Shown: in pieces, positions 38,355 to 48,384 of the stretch
Position numbering within the stretch: the stretch's first letter is position 1
How the letters are laid out: every line of letters begins with the position of its first letter
The notes under the pieces: model-generated
What the model saw: only the letters and a program-made list of their open reading frames with translations
Databases searched by the model: none
Told to the model about the DNA's origin: nothing
Program-made: the position numbers and the translations under genes
NCBI RefSeq assembly: GCF_002290085.1
Contig: NZ_CP023173.1
Coordinates: 708,501 to 772,500, forward strand
Reading direction: 5' to 3'
DNA length: 64,000 nucleotides
From: Mesoplasma chauliocola
Lineage (GTDB): Bacteria > Bacillota_I > Bacilli_A > Mycoplasmatales > Mycoplasmataceae

Positions 38355-38723
38355 TTATTTGTATTCTACTGATGCTCCAGCTTCAATTAATTGAGCTTTA
38401 ATTGCGTCAGCATCTTCGATTTTAACGTTTTCTTTAATAGCTACTGGTAATGTTCCATCAACTAATTTTTTAGCGTCCATTAATCCTAATCCAGTTACTT
38501 CTTTAACTACTTTAATAACTGCAACTTTTTGTCCACCTGCATTTGTTAACATAATTGAAACTTCTGAAGGTGCTGAATCAGCAGCAGCTGGTCCTGCAGC
38601 AACAGCAACACCTGCTGATGCAACAACATCAAAGTGTTCTTCGATTGCTTTAACTAATTCGTTTAATTCTGTTAATTTCATTTCTTCTAATGCTTTAATA
38701 ATATCTTCTTTTGTGATTGCCAT
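38355..38723 (-). CDS. rplL: 50S ribosomal protein L7/L12 (122 aa)
   Basis: Stalk protein that recruits translational GTPases. N-terminal dimerisation region MAITKEDIIKALEEMKLTEL, Ala-rich hinge, C-terminal domain with KVAVIKVVKEVTGLGLMDAK and GASVEYK. Normal length. It lies 56 nt downstream of rplJ, the standard rplJ-rplL operon. Confidence 0.97.
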   Translation of the reverse strand: MAITKEDIIKALEEMKLTELNELVKAIEEHFDVVASAGVAVAAGPAAADSAPSEVSIMLTNAGGQKVAVIKVVKEVTGLGLMDAKKLVDGTLPVAIKENVKIEDADAIKAQLIEAGASVEYK

Positions 38724-38779
38724 AATTTTGGTCTCCTTTTATTTATGATTTTTATTTGCTATTAATACTTGGGTTTGTA

Positions 38780-39280
38780 TTAGTCTTTTTTTGTATCAGC
38801 AACAGCATTAATTACAGCCATAACTTGACGTAATGGGTAAATTAAGCTTGATGCAAACATTGAGTATAAATCTTCTTTTGATGGTAGAGTAGCAATTTCT
38901 GTAATTGCTGCAGTATCCATAGCTGCGCCTTCATAAATTCCGGCTTTTAATTTTAATGCTTCGTTTTCTTTAGCAAATTTAGCAACTAATTTAGCAGCTC
39001 CAATTGCATCTTCGTTTGAGAAAATGAAAACATTTTGTTGAGTTAAATATTCGTTTAATTCTGTTAAATTTAATTCTTCAACGGCTCTTCTAACAAGTGA
39101 GTCTTTATAAACTTTAACTTCAATACCTTGTTTTAGAGCTTGAACTCTTAAATTTGACATTTGTTCAACTGATAAGTGTTTGTATTCTGCAATAGCAACA
39201 CCTTGAGCTGATTGAATTTTAGAAACAATCTCAGCAACGATTTCTGCTTTTTTAGCATGTGCAGGTCTATTTGTTGACAT
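38780..39280 (-). CDS. rplJ: 50S ribosomal protein L10 (166 aa)
   Basis: Stalk base protein binding L7/L12 dimers and 23S rRNA. MSTNRPAHAKKAEIVAEIVSKIQ start, VAIAEYKHLSVEQMSNLR, VYKDSLVRRAVEE, and a C-terminal helix for L7/L12 binding (FASSLIYPLRQVMAVINAV). AGGAGG precedes ATG 39280. An L10 leader lies upstream. Confidence 0.97.
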   Translation of the reverse strand: MSTNRPAHAKKAEIVAEIVSKIQSAQGVAIAEYKHLSVEQMSNLRVQALKQGIEVKVYKDSLVRRAVEELNLTELNEYLTQQNVFIFSNEDAIGAAKLVAKFAKENEALKLKAGIYEGAAMDTAAITEIATLPSKEDLYSMFASSLIYPLRQVMAVINAVADTKKD

Positions 39281-39306
39281 TCGTATTCCTCCTATTTTCT
39301 TATTTT

Positions 39307-39449
39307 AAAACAAAACCCTCGGTTCTTAATACAAGGACCAAGGGAAACGTAAAATACATTTTTTAAATTAATGTTTTGATTTATTTAATAAATGTTTATG
39401 TAATCCTCGGTAACAAATTAAGGGAATATCCCAGTTACTGTCTTTGGTA
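39307..39449 (-). promoter_or_regulatory. L10 leader (autoregulatory attenuator of rplJ-rplL)
   Basis: On the minus strand the leader shows the conserved CCAAAGACAGTAACTGGG ... GTTACCGAGG pairing that mimics the L10 site of 23S rRNA. It ends in an attenuator hairpin CCCTTGGT/ACCGAGGG (with a bulged C and inner CTT/AAG) followed by TTTTGTTTT at about 39307-39315. Excess L10(L12)4 should favour termination, as known for Firmicutes L10 leaders. Confidence 0.85.
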
Positions 39450-39502
39450 TTAATAGCCATAATTAATAATATCATATACATTGCTTAATTCAATAATTAA
39501 AC

Positions 39503-42046
39503 TTAAACTTCAACATCATCATTTCTTTTAATAATATCTCTATCAGTTTCATTCGGTGCAAAAACCCCATCTTTTTGACGTTTTTTATATCACTCAAACT
39601 GACCCTCATAAGGGTGTAGTTCCCTTACTTTATTGCTTAGTTCTAAGTAAATATCATCATCCATTTTATTTCAATTATATTTAAATATTTTTCTATTTGA
39701 CTTAAATTCGTCAATTTCATTTTGCATTCCTAAAACAGTCATTCCATCAATAACATGTTTTCCGTTAAAACTTCCAAATCTTATTTCTCTATTTCTATGT
39801 TTTGCTCCAAATAAACCGATTAATACAAAGAATAGAGCAAAGATCAAGAGAATTCCAGCTTGTTGTATTATATATAGAGTATCTGCCGAATTAAATCCAT
39901 TTTCTCCAACTCCATAAACAATTGATCCTAATCCATGAAGTATATATGTAAACTCTGCAACAAAACTTAACTTATGGAAAAATTCAAATTGCATAAATGA
40001 AGGGAATGTACCTCAACCAGATGAAATATTAACAACCAAGTAAATTATTATTAATAGTTTTGAAACTGTTTCATCTTTAATCAAGAACCAGAATCCTTGA
40101 ATTGTTAATACAAAGATTAAATCAACAAATAATAATCATAATCATACAGAAAACATTGCTGCTGAACCAATCGCTATTCAACCCGTACAAGATAATGCAA
40201 TGGTTAAAGCTGTAACTTGTACTATTCCTGTAACAATCATTAACATTGTTTTAGAAACATATCATTTTCCCGTTTTTAGTTTTTTAGTTCTGCGTGCTCT
40301 GTCATAAATAAATGTTTGCATAAATGTTCCAACAAACAAACCAATAACGATAAAGAATTCACCAATACCTATACCATATATTCCATTTTGTAATCCAGCT
40401 ATTTCAATGTTTACAATTTCATATTTATCAAATAGCTTACTTTTAATTAATTTAAATATATTTGATGACAAATCATTTAAAAACATTGTTTGATTTGTAA
40501 AACCATTTGCTTTTGCGAATTCATCCATATTTGAATGAAATTCAGCTAATTCTACAGCGTTTCTGTTTAGTTTATTGATTGATGAAGCAAAAACTTCATA
40601 TGGCTTAATTATACTTAAATTAAATCCCAGTTTTTCTTTCATAATTGCATTTATTTTTGGTAAATATGTTTGAAAATTAAATGGTTTGAAGTTATTTATT
40701 CCGGCTACCATAACTTTTATCGCTGCTTCTGTTTTTGTATCCAATTTTAAAAGACTCAAATGGTCAATATTGATTCACATTTTTTGAGTATCAGTTAAAG
40801 GATTAATACCGTGCATTATGTCAAATAAATATTTATTTAAAATATGTGAATTATCATTCAAAATTTGTAAAACACCAGGTATTTTAGAAGTACTTAAGTC
40901 AAATTTTAAAATTTTTGCTAATTCAATAATTTTAGGACTACTTATTAAATTTGAAATTAAATTTGTAAATATTCCATTTGTATTTTTTGATGCATCTTTT
41001 GAAAAACTAACTTCTTCGGTGATATCTCCAAAAACTGTATTTTCAGAACTAATAGCTTTAATTGCTGAATCTTCTAAATTTTTAATATTTTTAGCATCAC
41101 TAATAACATATTGTTTTCCTTTTTGAATCTCAATTGAAGATTCAACCTGTGAATCAAACCCTAATGATTTTTCAACAATCTGTTCTTCCTCAGGAATATA
41201 TGTTATGTGTTGATAAAATTGTTTAGTTACCATCATAGTCATAAGTGAAGGTATATTTTCACCTAAGAAATTTTCAATTGCTGAAACTATCAATGCTGAT
41301 TTCATTTCAATCATGCTATTTAAGTAATACCCAAAAATAAAGTTTCTTTCAAAGGTTGTTCAAATATCAAGATTTGCTTTGTTTGCTTGAGGAGCAGACC
41401 CATTATTAAATATTGAACCAAATTGTTGAATTAAGTATTCACCAAATCCTTTTTCTATTTTAGCTTGAACAAAATATTTTTTTCCTTTTCATTGTTTAGA
41501 AATCTCATTTTGAGATGACACATATCTAATATTTGTAAAAGCAATATCTTGTTTTAATTCTGGAGATGAAAATACATAATCTTCATCTTTTATATTAGAA
41601 TCAGTTTTTGGATTTAAAACTGATTTAATTATTTCTCAAGTATTAAATTGAAAAATGTGTGAAGTAATATCACTATCTGAATTAATAGCAATTTTACCTG
41701 TGTTTGTATATAAAAATTTGTTTGCTCTATCATAAGACATTTCAATTGCGTTTTCTTTGCTTATTGATGAATCAATAGATTTAAAATTTTGATCAGTTAA
41801 AACACCTATTTTAAAGTCAAAATTTTCAATGTCATTATTTCTATATACTCAGACTGTGTTGTCTTCGTTTAAAATAGCAACAGGCGCCTTTCCTAAATTT
41901 GCTGTTGGGTTTCAAAATGCAAGTAAACATGTGACCCCATACAAAATAGGTATTAATCCAATACCTATGAATTTAGAAATCCTTTTAATCGAAGACATAA
42001 CTCGAGATGTAAATTCATCTCTGAATCCTTTGATAATACTTATCAT
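39503..42046 (-). CDS. YhgE/Pip-family membrane protein (847 aa)
   Basis: Starts MISIIKGFRDEFTSRVMSSI then a first membrane span IGIGLIPILYGVTCLLAFWNPTANLGK and APVAILNEDN, the hallmark N-terminus of YhgE/phage-infection-protein (Pip) relatives. A long extracellular part of ~500 residues follows, then about five C-terminal spans and a charged tail. TGA is Trp throughout, including the W of FWNP. Family members act as surface receptors or ABC-2-like exporters; here the function is unknown. A GGAGAC site precedes ATG 42046. Confidence 0.8.
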
Positions 42047-42136
42047 ATGTCTCCTTTTTAATAAATGAACTGCAATTAGTTCATATATATAAGATATCAC
42101 TTTAAATAAAAAAAATAACTCAAAAGTAACTAAGAA

Positions 42137-43507
42137 TTATTTTATTTTAATATTATTGAATTTAAATATTCCAAATAGATAAACTAAAAATGCTATAAAA
42201 ATCATTAAAATTGGTTTTCATAAAACTGCAAAAGCAGATTGACCCATTGTTTGTGGCATTATAACCATTAAGTAAATTGATCCACCAAAAGTCATTGCGC
42301 AAGTTATCAAGCTTAACACCATTAATGTTCAAAATATTTTATTGCTATATATTCTTTTGTAATTAGGATCTTTTAATCTTAATTTTATAATTGCACAGTC
42401 AAGTAAAATTTTTAATGTACTTGTAGCTAATGCAAATGAAGATATAATTTCAGATATTGAACTAAATAAAATGTAAAATACTGCAACTAATCCTAATAAT
42501 ATAATTGCCATATAAGGTTGATTAGTTTTCTTATGGACTTTACCAAAAATTGAATGAACATCTCCAGTTTCAGATAGTTTATGAATTAATCTTGACTGGA
42601 AAAATAATAATGAATTAACTGAACCTATAAATAAGAATATTGCGAATATATTAAATGTTAATACAGCCCATCTATGTTCAGCAAAAATTGTTGAAGTTGT
42701 TCCCTCTGGGTCAATCCCATTTGTTGCTAAAGATAACAATGCAATTCCATAACAAACATAAATTACTAATACAATTAAAACAGCACTAATAATTACCAAT
42801 GGAACTGTTTTCTTCGGATTTTCAATTTCTTCAGTTATATAAGTTGGAAACTCATGACCTGAATATGCAAAACCAGTATATGTAATAGCAGGTATAAGCA
42901 TTGCAGAAGAAATATATGCTTTCCCCAATTCTTTATTCATTTCTGTATTAGATAACAATCCATCTTTTGAACCATACATTATAGCTAATGTAAACACCAA
43001 TATTATTGGTAAAGTTTTAACAAATAAGAAAAATATTTGAGTATATTTATTACTATTTTTAATCATAATTTGAATTCCAGCTAATACTACCAAAATAAAA
43101 ATTGCTAAAACTTTTTGCAATGTCTCAACTCCAACATTTTTTGGGTCAAGTTCTAAAATTTGTGTAATCATTGAACTCATTGCTGAACAACAGCTTGCCA
43201 ATGAAGTTGCTGAGACAAATAGAATTAACACTCATCCAAATCAGAATGCTAATATTCTTCAATTACACTTTCTAATTCAACTATAACCACTTCCACTTTC
43301 TCCATAGCCTATTGACGGTTCAATAACTATAAATGCATCAGGCAAAACAATTAATGCACCAAATACTCAAGCTAAAATCATTAATAGCGGGTTGCTTTCT
43401 GCTAAAAAGAAAACCATATTAAACGAAATAATAATACTTGACCCAACAATAGCTGCTAGTGTAGATGCTAAAACTGTTCAAAAACCATATTTTCTATTAA
43501 GTTTCAT
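42137..43507 (-). CDS. APC-superfamily amino-acid permease (456 aa)
   Basis: About 12 membrane spans. The first helix region KYGFWTVLASTLAAIVGSSI contains the APC substrate-binding pattern (G-S/T-x-I-I), and SGHEFPTYITEEIENPKKTVP is the conserved loop after helix 6 of APC permeases. Substrate not identifiable. The ATG lies inside the 3' end of the alpha/beta hydrolase gene (11-nt overlap), so the two are coupled. No ABC partner is nearby; transport is expected to be secondary. Confidence 0.88.
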
Positions 43508-44504
43508 TTTTTTCTCTCTTTCTTGAAAATTCTAAAGTTTTATGAATGTAATCTTTATTATAGTCAACGACTGTGTTTACATGTTCTGAACCATCTGGAG
43601 TTCATATTTCACTTACTTTTTGTTTTTCATATTTAATTTTTTTCAAAAATACTGACTCGCTCATTTCATAAGGTATAAAAGTATCACCTTTAGCATGAAT
43701 GAAAAAAATAGGAATTTTTTTTGCTTTGTTCATATTTTTTTCTAAGTTATATTTTCTTTGTGGTGTTTTTGTTTCCTTACTAAATTTATGAGTAAACAAA
43801 AAACCTATTTTTCACCATGGCACATGGAATAAGTTGTTTTCAATATAGTATCTGTATTGCAATTTAATACTATTAAATCCACAATCAGCAACTATTCAAT
43901 TTATTTTTTCCTTATTACTACCTTTTTGAGCATATAAAACACTTGTTGAAGCGCCCATGCTATTCCCTATAAGTCCAATTGATTCAGCAGCATTTTCATT
44001 TTTTAAATAAAGTATTATTTCATCTAACATTTCAATTGATGAATAACCTATATCGGTTTTTTTGCCATAACTCAAACCATGAGCAAAAGCATCAAAAGTT
44101 AAAATATTATAACCCTGCTTTCAATAATGATGAACTAATCTTAATGCTAAATATTTATTTTCAGTTCATCCATGCAAACCTATAACTCATTTATTAGAGT
44201 TATTTGTTTTTGCAACTAAACAACTAATATTTCCTTTTTTTGAATTTAAATCAACTTTTTCAATTTCATTTTTAGTAAAAGTATTATTTAAATATTTTAG
44301 TTTTTTATTTTCTAAATCTTCATAATATAACTCTATTGAATTAAATTCAATATTTGACTTTGTCAAGCCCTTTCGATAGTAGTTATAGCAAAACTCTTTA
44401 TATTCTAAATAATGATTCCTTGACATACTACAAACTTTTTTAAAATTTATTAAACTTAAAAAAATAGTTTTAAACGAATATTTATATTTGTTTATTTTTT
44501 TCAA
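43497..44504 (-). CDS. Alpha/beta hydrolase (335 aa)
   Basis: Oxyanion region VIGLHGWTEN, nucleophile elbow SIGLIGNSMGAS (GxSxG), acidic region HAKGDTFIP and the catalytic His in DGSEHVNTV make a complete triad layout. A hydrophobic/basic N-terminus (FKTIFLSLINF) could be a membrane anchor. The start is TTG 44504, with GAGGT 7 nt upstream. Resembles the cell-surface-associated esterase/peptidase-like hydrolases common in Mollicutes. It overlaps the downstream permease gene. Confidence 0.85.
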
Positions 44505-44597
44505 AATTTACCTCAATTTTCAAACTTATAATAAAAAAATTATACATTACAAAAATAAAAAAATTCCAAAAAATTTTACTTTTTTGAAATTTTTTAT

Positions 44598-45041
44598 TTA
44601 TTTAAATTCAATCATCATTTTTATATGTTCAATTCCATCGTCATCATAAACGTCTGACGCTTCTATAAATCCAAAACTCTTATAAAAATTTAAAAGTCTG
44701 TATTGAGCACTTATTTTTATGTTCATTTGAGGATAATTTGCCTTTATTCATTTAGTTGCATTAAATAAAAGATCTTTACCATAACTTAAACCTCTGAACT
44801 TAATAGGTGTTAAGACTCTTCCAAAAGTAATAGTCTGATCATCCAATTTAAAGATTCTTAAGTATGCAACAATTTCATCTTCTTGATTTTTTATCATCAT
44901 GTGAGTAGCAATCAAGTCATTTTCATCAATATCACAAGCTAATCATTCTTGTTCAACAACAAAAACTTCGCTTCTATTTTTAAATATTTCTCATATTTCT
45001 TTATTATTTAATTCGTCGTATTTTTTAAATTCTATTTTCAA
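44598..45041 (-). CDS. GNAT acetyltransferase, ElaA-like (147 aa)
   Basis: N-terminal YDELNNKEIWEIFKNRSEVFVVEQEW matches the ElaA pattern (L..LR..VFVVEQ). IVAYLRIFKLDDQTITFGRVLTPIKFRGLSYGKDLL contains the acetyl-CoA-binding loop (R-x2-G-x-G/S-x-G-like RGLSYG), and SAQYRLLNFYKSFGF is the GNAT C-terminal motif. The start is TTG at 45041 after GGAGAATAAAC; no ATG fits. Substrate unknown. Confidence 0.85.
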
Positions 45042-45075
45042 AGTTTATTCTCCTTTTTGTTTTAATAATAGATTA

Positions 45076-45100
45076 ACAAAAAAACAGCTAATGCTGTTTT
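45076..45100 (-). terminator. Terminator of the rplKA operon
   Basis: AAAACAGC/GCTGTTTT 8-bp stem with 4-nt loop and seven Us on the minus strand, directly after the rplA stop. Confidence 0.8.
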
Positions 45101-45102
45101 AA

Positions 45103-45786
45103 TTAGTTAATTTCAACTTTAATACCAGGACCCATTGTTGTAGAAACTGTAATGTTAATGATGTAATCACCTTTAACAGTCTGAGGTTTAACTCTTTTTA
45201 TTTCATTTAGTATTGTAGTAAAGTTTTCTTTTAATTGTTCTGCAGTAAATGATGCTTTTCCAATAATTGTGTGGATGTTTCCTTCTTTATCTGCACGGTA
45301 TTCAATTTTACCTTTTTTAATCTCATCAATTGCTTTTGCAACATCCATTGTAACTGTTCCAGTTTTAGGGTTTGGCATTAATCCTTTTGGTCCTAAAACT
45401 TTCCCAATCGCTCCTAATTTAGCCATCATTTCTGGTGTAGCAACAATAACGTCAAATTCAAATCAATTTTCTTTTTGAATTTTTGTAATTAATTCTTCTC
45501 CACCAACAAAGTCTGCACCTGCATCTTGAGCTTCTTTAACTTTAGTATTTGTTAAAACTAAAACTTTTTGAGTTTTACCTGTTCCAGCTGGTAACACTAA
45601 TGCTCCACGGATTTGTTGATCTGCTTTTCTTGGATCAATATTTAAGTTAAATGATAATTCGACAGTTGAATCAAACTTAGTTGTTGAAGTTTCTTTAGCC
45701 AACTTAATAGCTTCGTCAATTGAGTAAACTCTTTGTTTGTCTACTAAACCCTTAACGCTTTTCATTCTTTTTGAAATTTTAGCCAT
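45103..45786 (-). CDS. rplA: 50S ribosomal protein L1 (227 aa)
   Basis: Binds the L1 stalk of 23S r[21 protein letters not shown] start, [52 protein letters not shown] and the C-terminal [19 protein letters not shown] at about 45460 is Trp. Start and rplK stop overlap (TAATG). Confidence 0.97.
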
Positions 45787-46214
45787 TATTTAGTTTCCTC
45801 CATACCAGTAATTTTGATTCCCATGTTTTTTGCTGTACCTGCAATAATTTTCATTGCAGCTTCAACATCATTTGCATTTAAATCAACTAATTTGTATTCA
45901 GCAATTTCTCTAATTTTGTCAGCTGAAATAGTAGCAACTGTTTGAGTTTTTGCATTACTTGCACCTTTTTCAATTCCTGCTGCTTTTTTTAATAAAATAG
46001 CTGCTGGTGTTGTTTTTAGTATAAAGTCAAATGACTTGTCATCATATGCTGTAATAACTACAGGAACAACGTCTCCTGCACGATCTTTAGTAGCATCGTT
46101 AAATTGTTTTGTAAATTCAGGCATGTTAATACCTAATGAAGCTAATTCTGCTCCTGGTTTTGCTTGCATTGCCATAAATTCTAATTTGGCAATACGTGTA
46201 ATTCTTTTAGCCAC
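45786..46214 (-). CDS. rplK: 50S ribosomal protein L11 (142 aa)
   Basis: Part of the GTPase-associated centre. Sequence shows [43 protein letters not shown] and the C-terminal [12 protein letters not shown]. The start codon is GTG at 46214 with a strong AGGAGG site upstream. The N-terminus has [13 protein letters not shown] in place of the usual QAxPAPPVGPALG, a divergent form. Operon rplK-rplA with 1-nt overlap. Confidence 0.96.
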   Translation of the reverse strand: MAKRITRIAKLEFMAMQAKPGAELASLGINMPEFTKQFNDATKDRAGDVVPVVITAYDDKSFDFILKTTPAAILLKKAAGIEKGASNAKTQTVATISADKIREIAEYKLVDLNANDVEAAMKIIAGTAKNMGIKITGMEETK

Positions 46215-46258
46215 GGGCTTATCCTCCTAATTTCTGTTAGTCGGCTGCTTTTACTCGC

Positions 46259-46289
46259 TGTGGTCCATATGAAGCGAACTTCTCCCACA
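46259..46289 (-). promoter_or_regulatory. Probable L1-binding site in the rplK leader (23S rRNA mimic)
   Basis: On the minus strand: TGTGG/CCACA outer stem, inner GAAG-TTCG-CTTC tetraloop stem, and an asymmetric internal loop with GTGGGAG on the 5' side and ATATGGACCAC on the 3' side. This matches the L1 target in 23S rRNA (GGUGGGAG ... AUACCACC). A -10 box TATAAT is 21 nt upstream (46310-46315), so the site lies at the very 5' end of the mRNA. Repression of rplK-rplA by free L1 is inferred. Confidence 0.65.
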
Positions 46290-46499
46290 ATAAAAATCAG
46301 TCATTTTTAATTATACCTTGTTTTTAATAAATTTTTAATATTATAAATTGAAAAAGAAAAAATAGTGCCCTCAAGCACTTCTCGAATAATTCTTTAGATA
46401 TTTGTGAATAAATATATTTTATAAATAAATTTGACAAATAACTAGGCGTTTTGCCATACAATTCAGAGTCTAGACTTGGATTTATAAAGTATCATCTAT

Positions 46500-47170
46500 T
46501 TTAGCAATTGTTTCCTTTCTTAATGTTTATCTTTGAAAAGGTCCACCCCCCGCTATCTCATCATTAATTATTTGATTTTTTAGAAAAGCATTTGCTTTAT
46601 TGATAACTGATCTTAAAAATTATTATTAACTTCATTAGGTGATGTTAAGTTGCTAATAGTTTTAGAAGAAAGCATCATGTAATAAAGCTCATCTAAATAA
46701 TCTTTAAATGTACTATAAAACTTTCTCTATCAAAATCATCTTCATAATATTCAAGAATATAACGCTCTTTGTAATCAAGTAAAAGCATTTTTTGAGGAAT
46801 TTTTTCACTAGAAGTTTAAATATCAAGTTAAAATATAATGAAATTCAACTTTTGAAAAAATTCGGCATACTCTTCTTATGAATCATCTACTGACAGTTTA
46901 ACGCAATTCTTATAATCATGAATATCAATACTTTTATTTGTAATTAAATAATAATTCAACAACAAAATCATTATACATCTGAAAAGTTAAGGAATTAATT
47001 TCTTCAATAAATTTTAAGTCTTTAATATTATTTTTGGTAGTTCTAATCATGAACCTACTCTATATTTATATTTATCCAAAAGATGCATAATTTTGTTTAC
47101 TAGAGCATCAATGGCATTATCATTTAATACTAATTTTTCTTTAAAATCTAATTTTTTCTACCTATCTATT
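46500..47170 (-). pseudogene. Decayed gene, unknown protein
   Basis: Minus-strand fragments in shifting frames with real TAA/TAG stops: VLNDNAIDALVNKIMHLLDK, then IDIHDYKNCVKLSVDDS(stop)EEYAEFFQ, then PQKMLLLDYKERYILEYYED. These read like a once-continuous soluble protein broken by several indels and nonsense changes. No family recognised. Boundaries approximate. Confidence 0.55.
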
Positions 47171-47446
47171 AATGTCTGTTCGAACTAAAATTTCTGTTAC
47201 TCAAAGTGAAAGTCCCTTGCTACTAAAAATAGCAATTAAAAATGTTACAAAAATAACAGGTGGTATGAAAGATAATGCCATTAATATTCAGTACGAAATT
47301 TTTTTAACTTTTGAAATTGGTTCATAGACATTTAAAAGAATTTGACCCACATCCTTTTATTTTTTAGTAATAACCCACTGATGCAACTGCGTTAATGATT
47401 AGAGTTAATAATCTACTTATTGGTTTTAAATTATAATTTTGCATAT
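47170..47446 (-). pseudogene. Decayed small membrane-protein gene
   Basis: ATG 47444 begins MQNYNLKPISRLLTLIIN and stops at TAA after ~26 codons. Another frame then continues with LLNVYEPISKVKKISYWILM and a hydrophobic span SFIPPVIFVTFLIAIFSSKG, ending at TAG. A frameshift plus stop has split what looks like a two-span membrane protein. It abuts the other pseudogene. Confidence 0.5.
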
Positions 47447-47487
47447 TTTTTTATTATTTTTTATAACTTAATCATTGCAAAAAAAGC

Positions 47488-47525
47488 ATTTTATAGAGAT
47501 ACCAAAATAGCAAGTATTAAATAAG
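47488..47525 (+). repeat. IS-end-like repeat, copy D
   Basis: TATAGAGATACCAAAATAG followed by CAAGTATTAAATAAG, same family as copies A-C near 26 kb. It sits at the edge of the decayed zone. Confidence 0.55.
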
Positions 47526-48013
47526 ATATTAGAAAAGATGCGAAATTGCCTCCTTTCTTGTTTTTATTTAATTAACAAATCTTAAAAGTATATTTTTTAT
47601 ATACAAAAAATAACTTAAGTAAAATGCCGAAGCTATTTTAAATTGCTTATTTGTTTTTTAGCAAAAAAACAAGGAATTTTCATTTTATATATAGTTTACT
47701 TTAATGAAAAAAGGAATCTTAACTTTCAAGTTTAAATAATTTCACCAATTTAAAAAAAATGCCCTTATTCAATATAAAGTGTGTTGCGCAGAATGACAAG
47801 CTATAAACACATCTAATTGAAGAAACTTCATTAGTTAAGGCTGAGCAATTTGAAATATTAATAAGTTATTTTATTTATAGATTATTTTGATATTTATAAA
47901 TAAAAACTTCAGCACAAAAAAACAAATATATTATAAACAAAATATAACATGATAATATCAAATTAAACTTTTATAAAGTGTTGTGTGCTCTTCGTAATTT
48001 GAATTTAACAAAA
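47526..48013. other. Non-coding, AT-rich decayed stretch
   Basis: About 490 bases with stops in all six frames at short intervals. I see no gene, RNA or clear repeat. Confidence 0.6.
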
Positions 48014-48040
48014 ATACAAAAAAGACTCAAATGAGTCTTT
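48014..48040 (-). terminator. Terminator after the repeat-protein gene
   Basis: AAAGACTC/GAGTCTTT 8-bp stem (48021-48040) with a U-rich tail on the minus strand, 28 nt past the stop codon. Confidence 0.75.
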
Positions 48041-48384
48041 AATTATATCTTTTTAATAAATTAACTAATTAGTTAAAGTATTTGTTTGATAGGTTGAATG
48101 CGAATTGGTTTTCTACAGACAATGCAGGAATAGTTAATTCAACATTAGTCCCTTTAACTTTTTCTGAGTTTGCAACAACTGCAATAGTTATTGTTCCGTT
48201 TTGACCTGCAGTTGCAGCATTAATTGTAATTGTTACATCAGTATTTAAAACTAATTTATCTGCGTCATTAGTTAAATCTAATTTAGTGTTTAATGCATCA
48301 AGTACATCTTGTTGAGATGTTGTATTTGATATTTCCAATTCTTCTTCAGTGAAAGTTATATTTGAAATATCTTTTCTTGTATTT

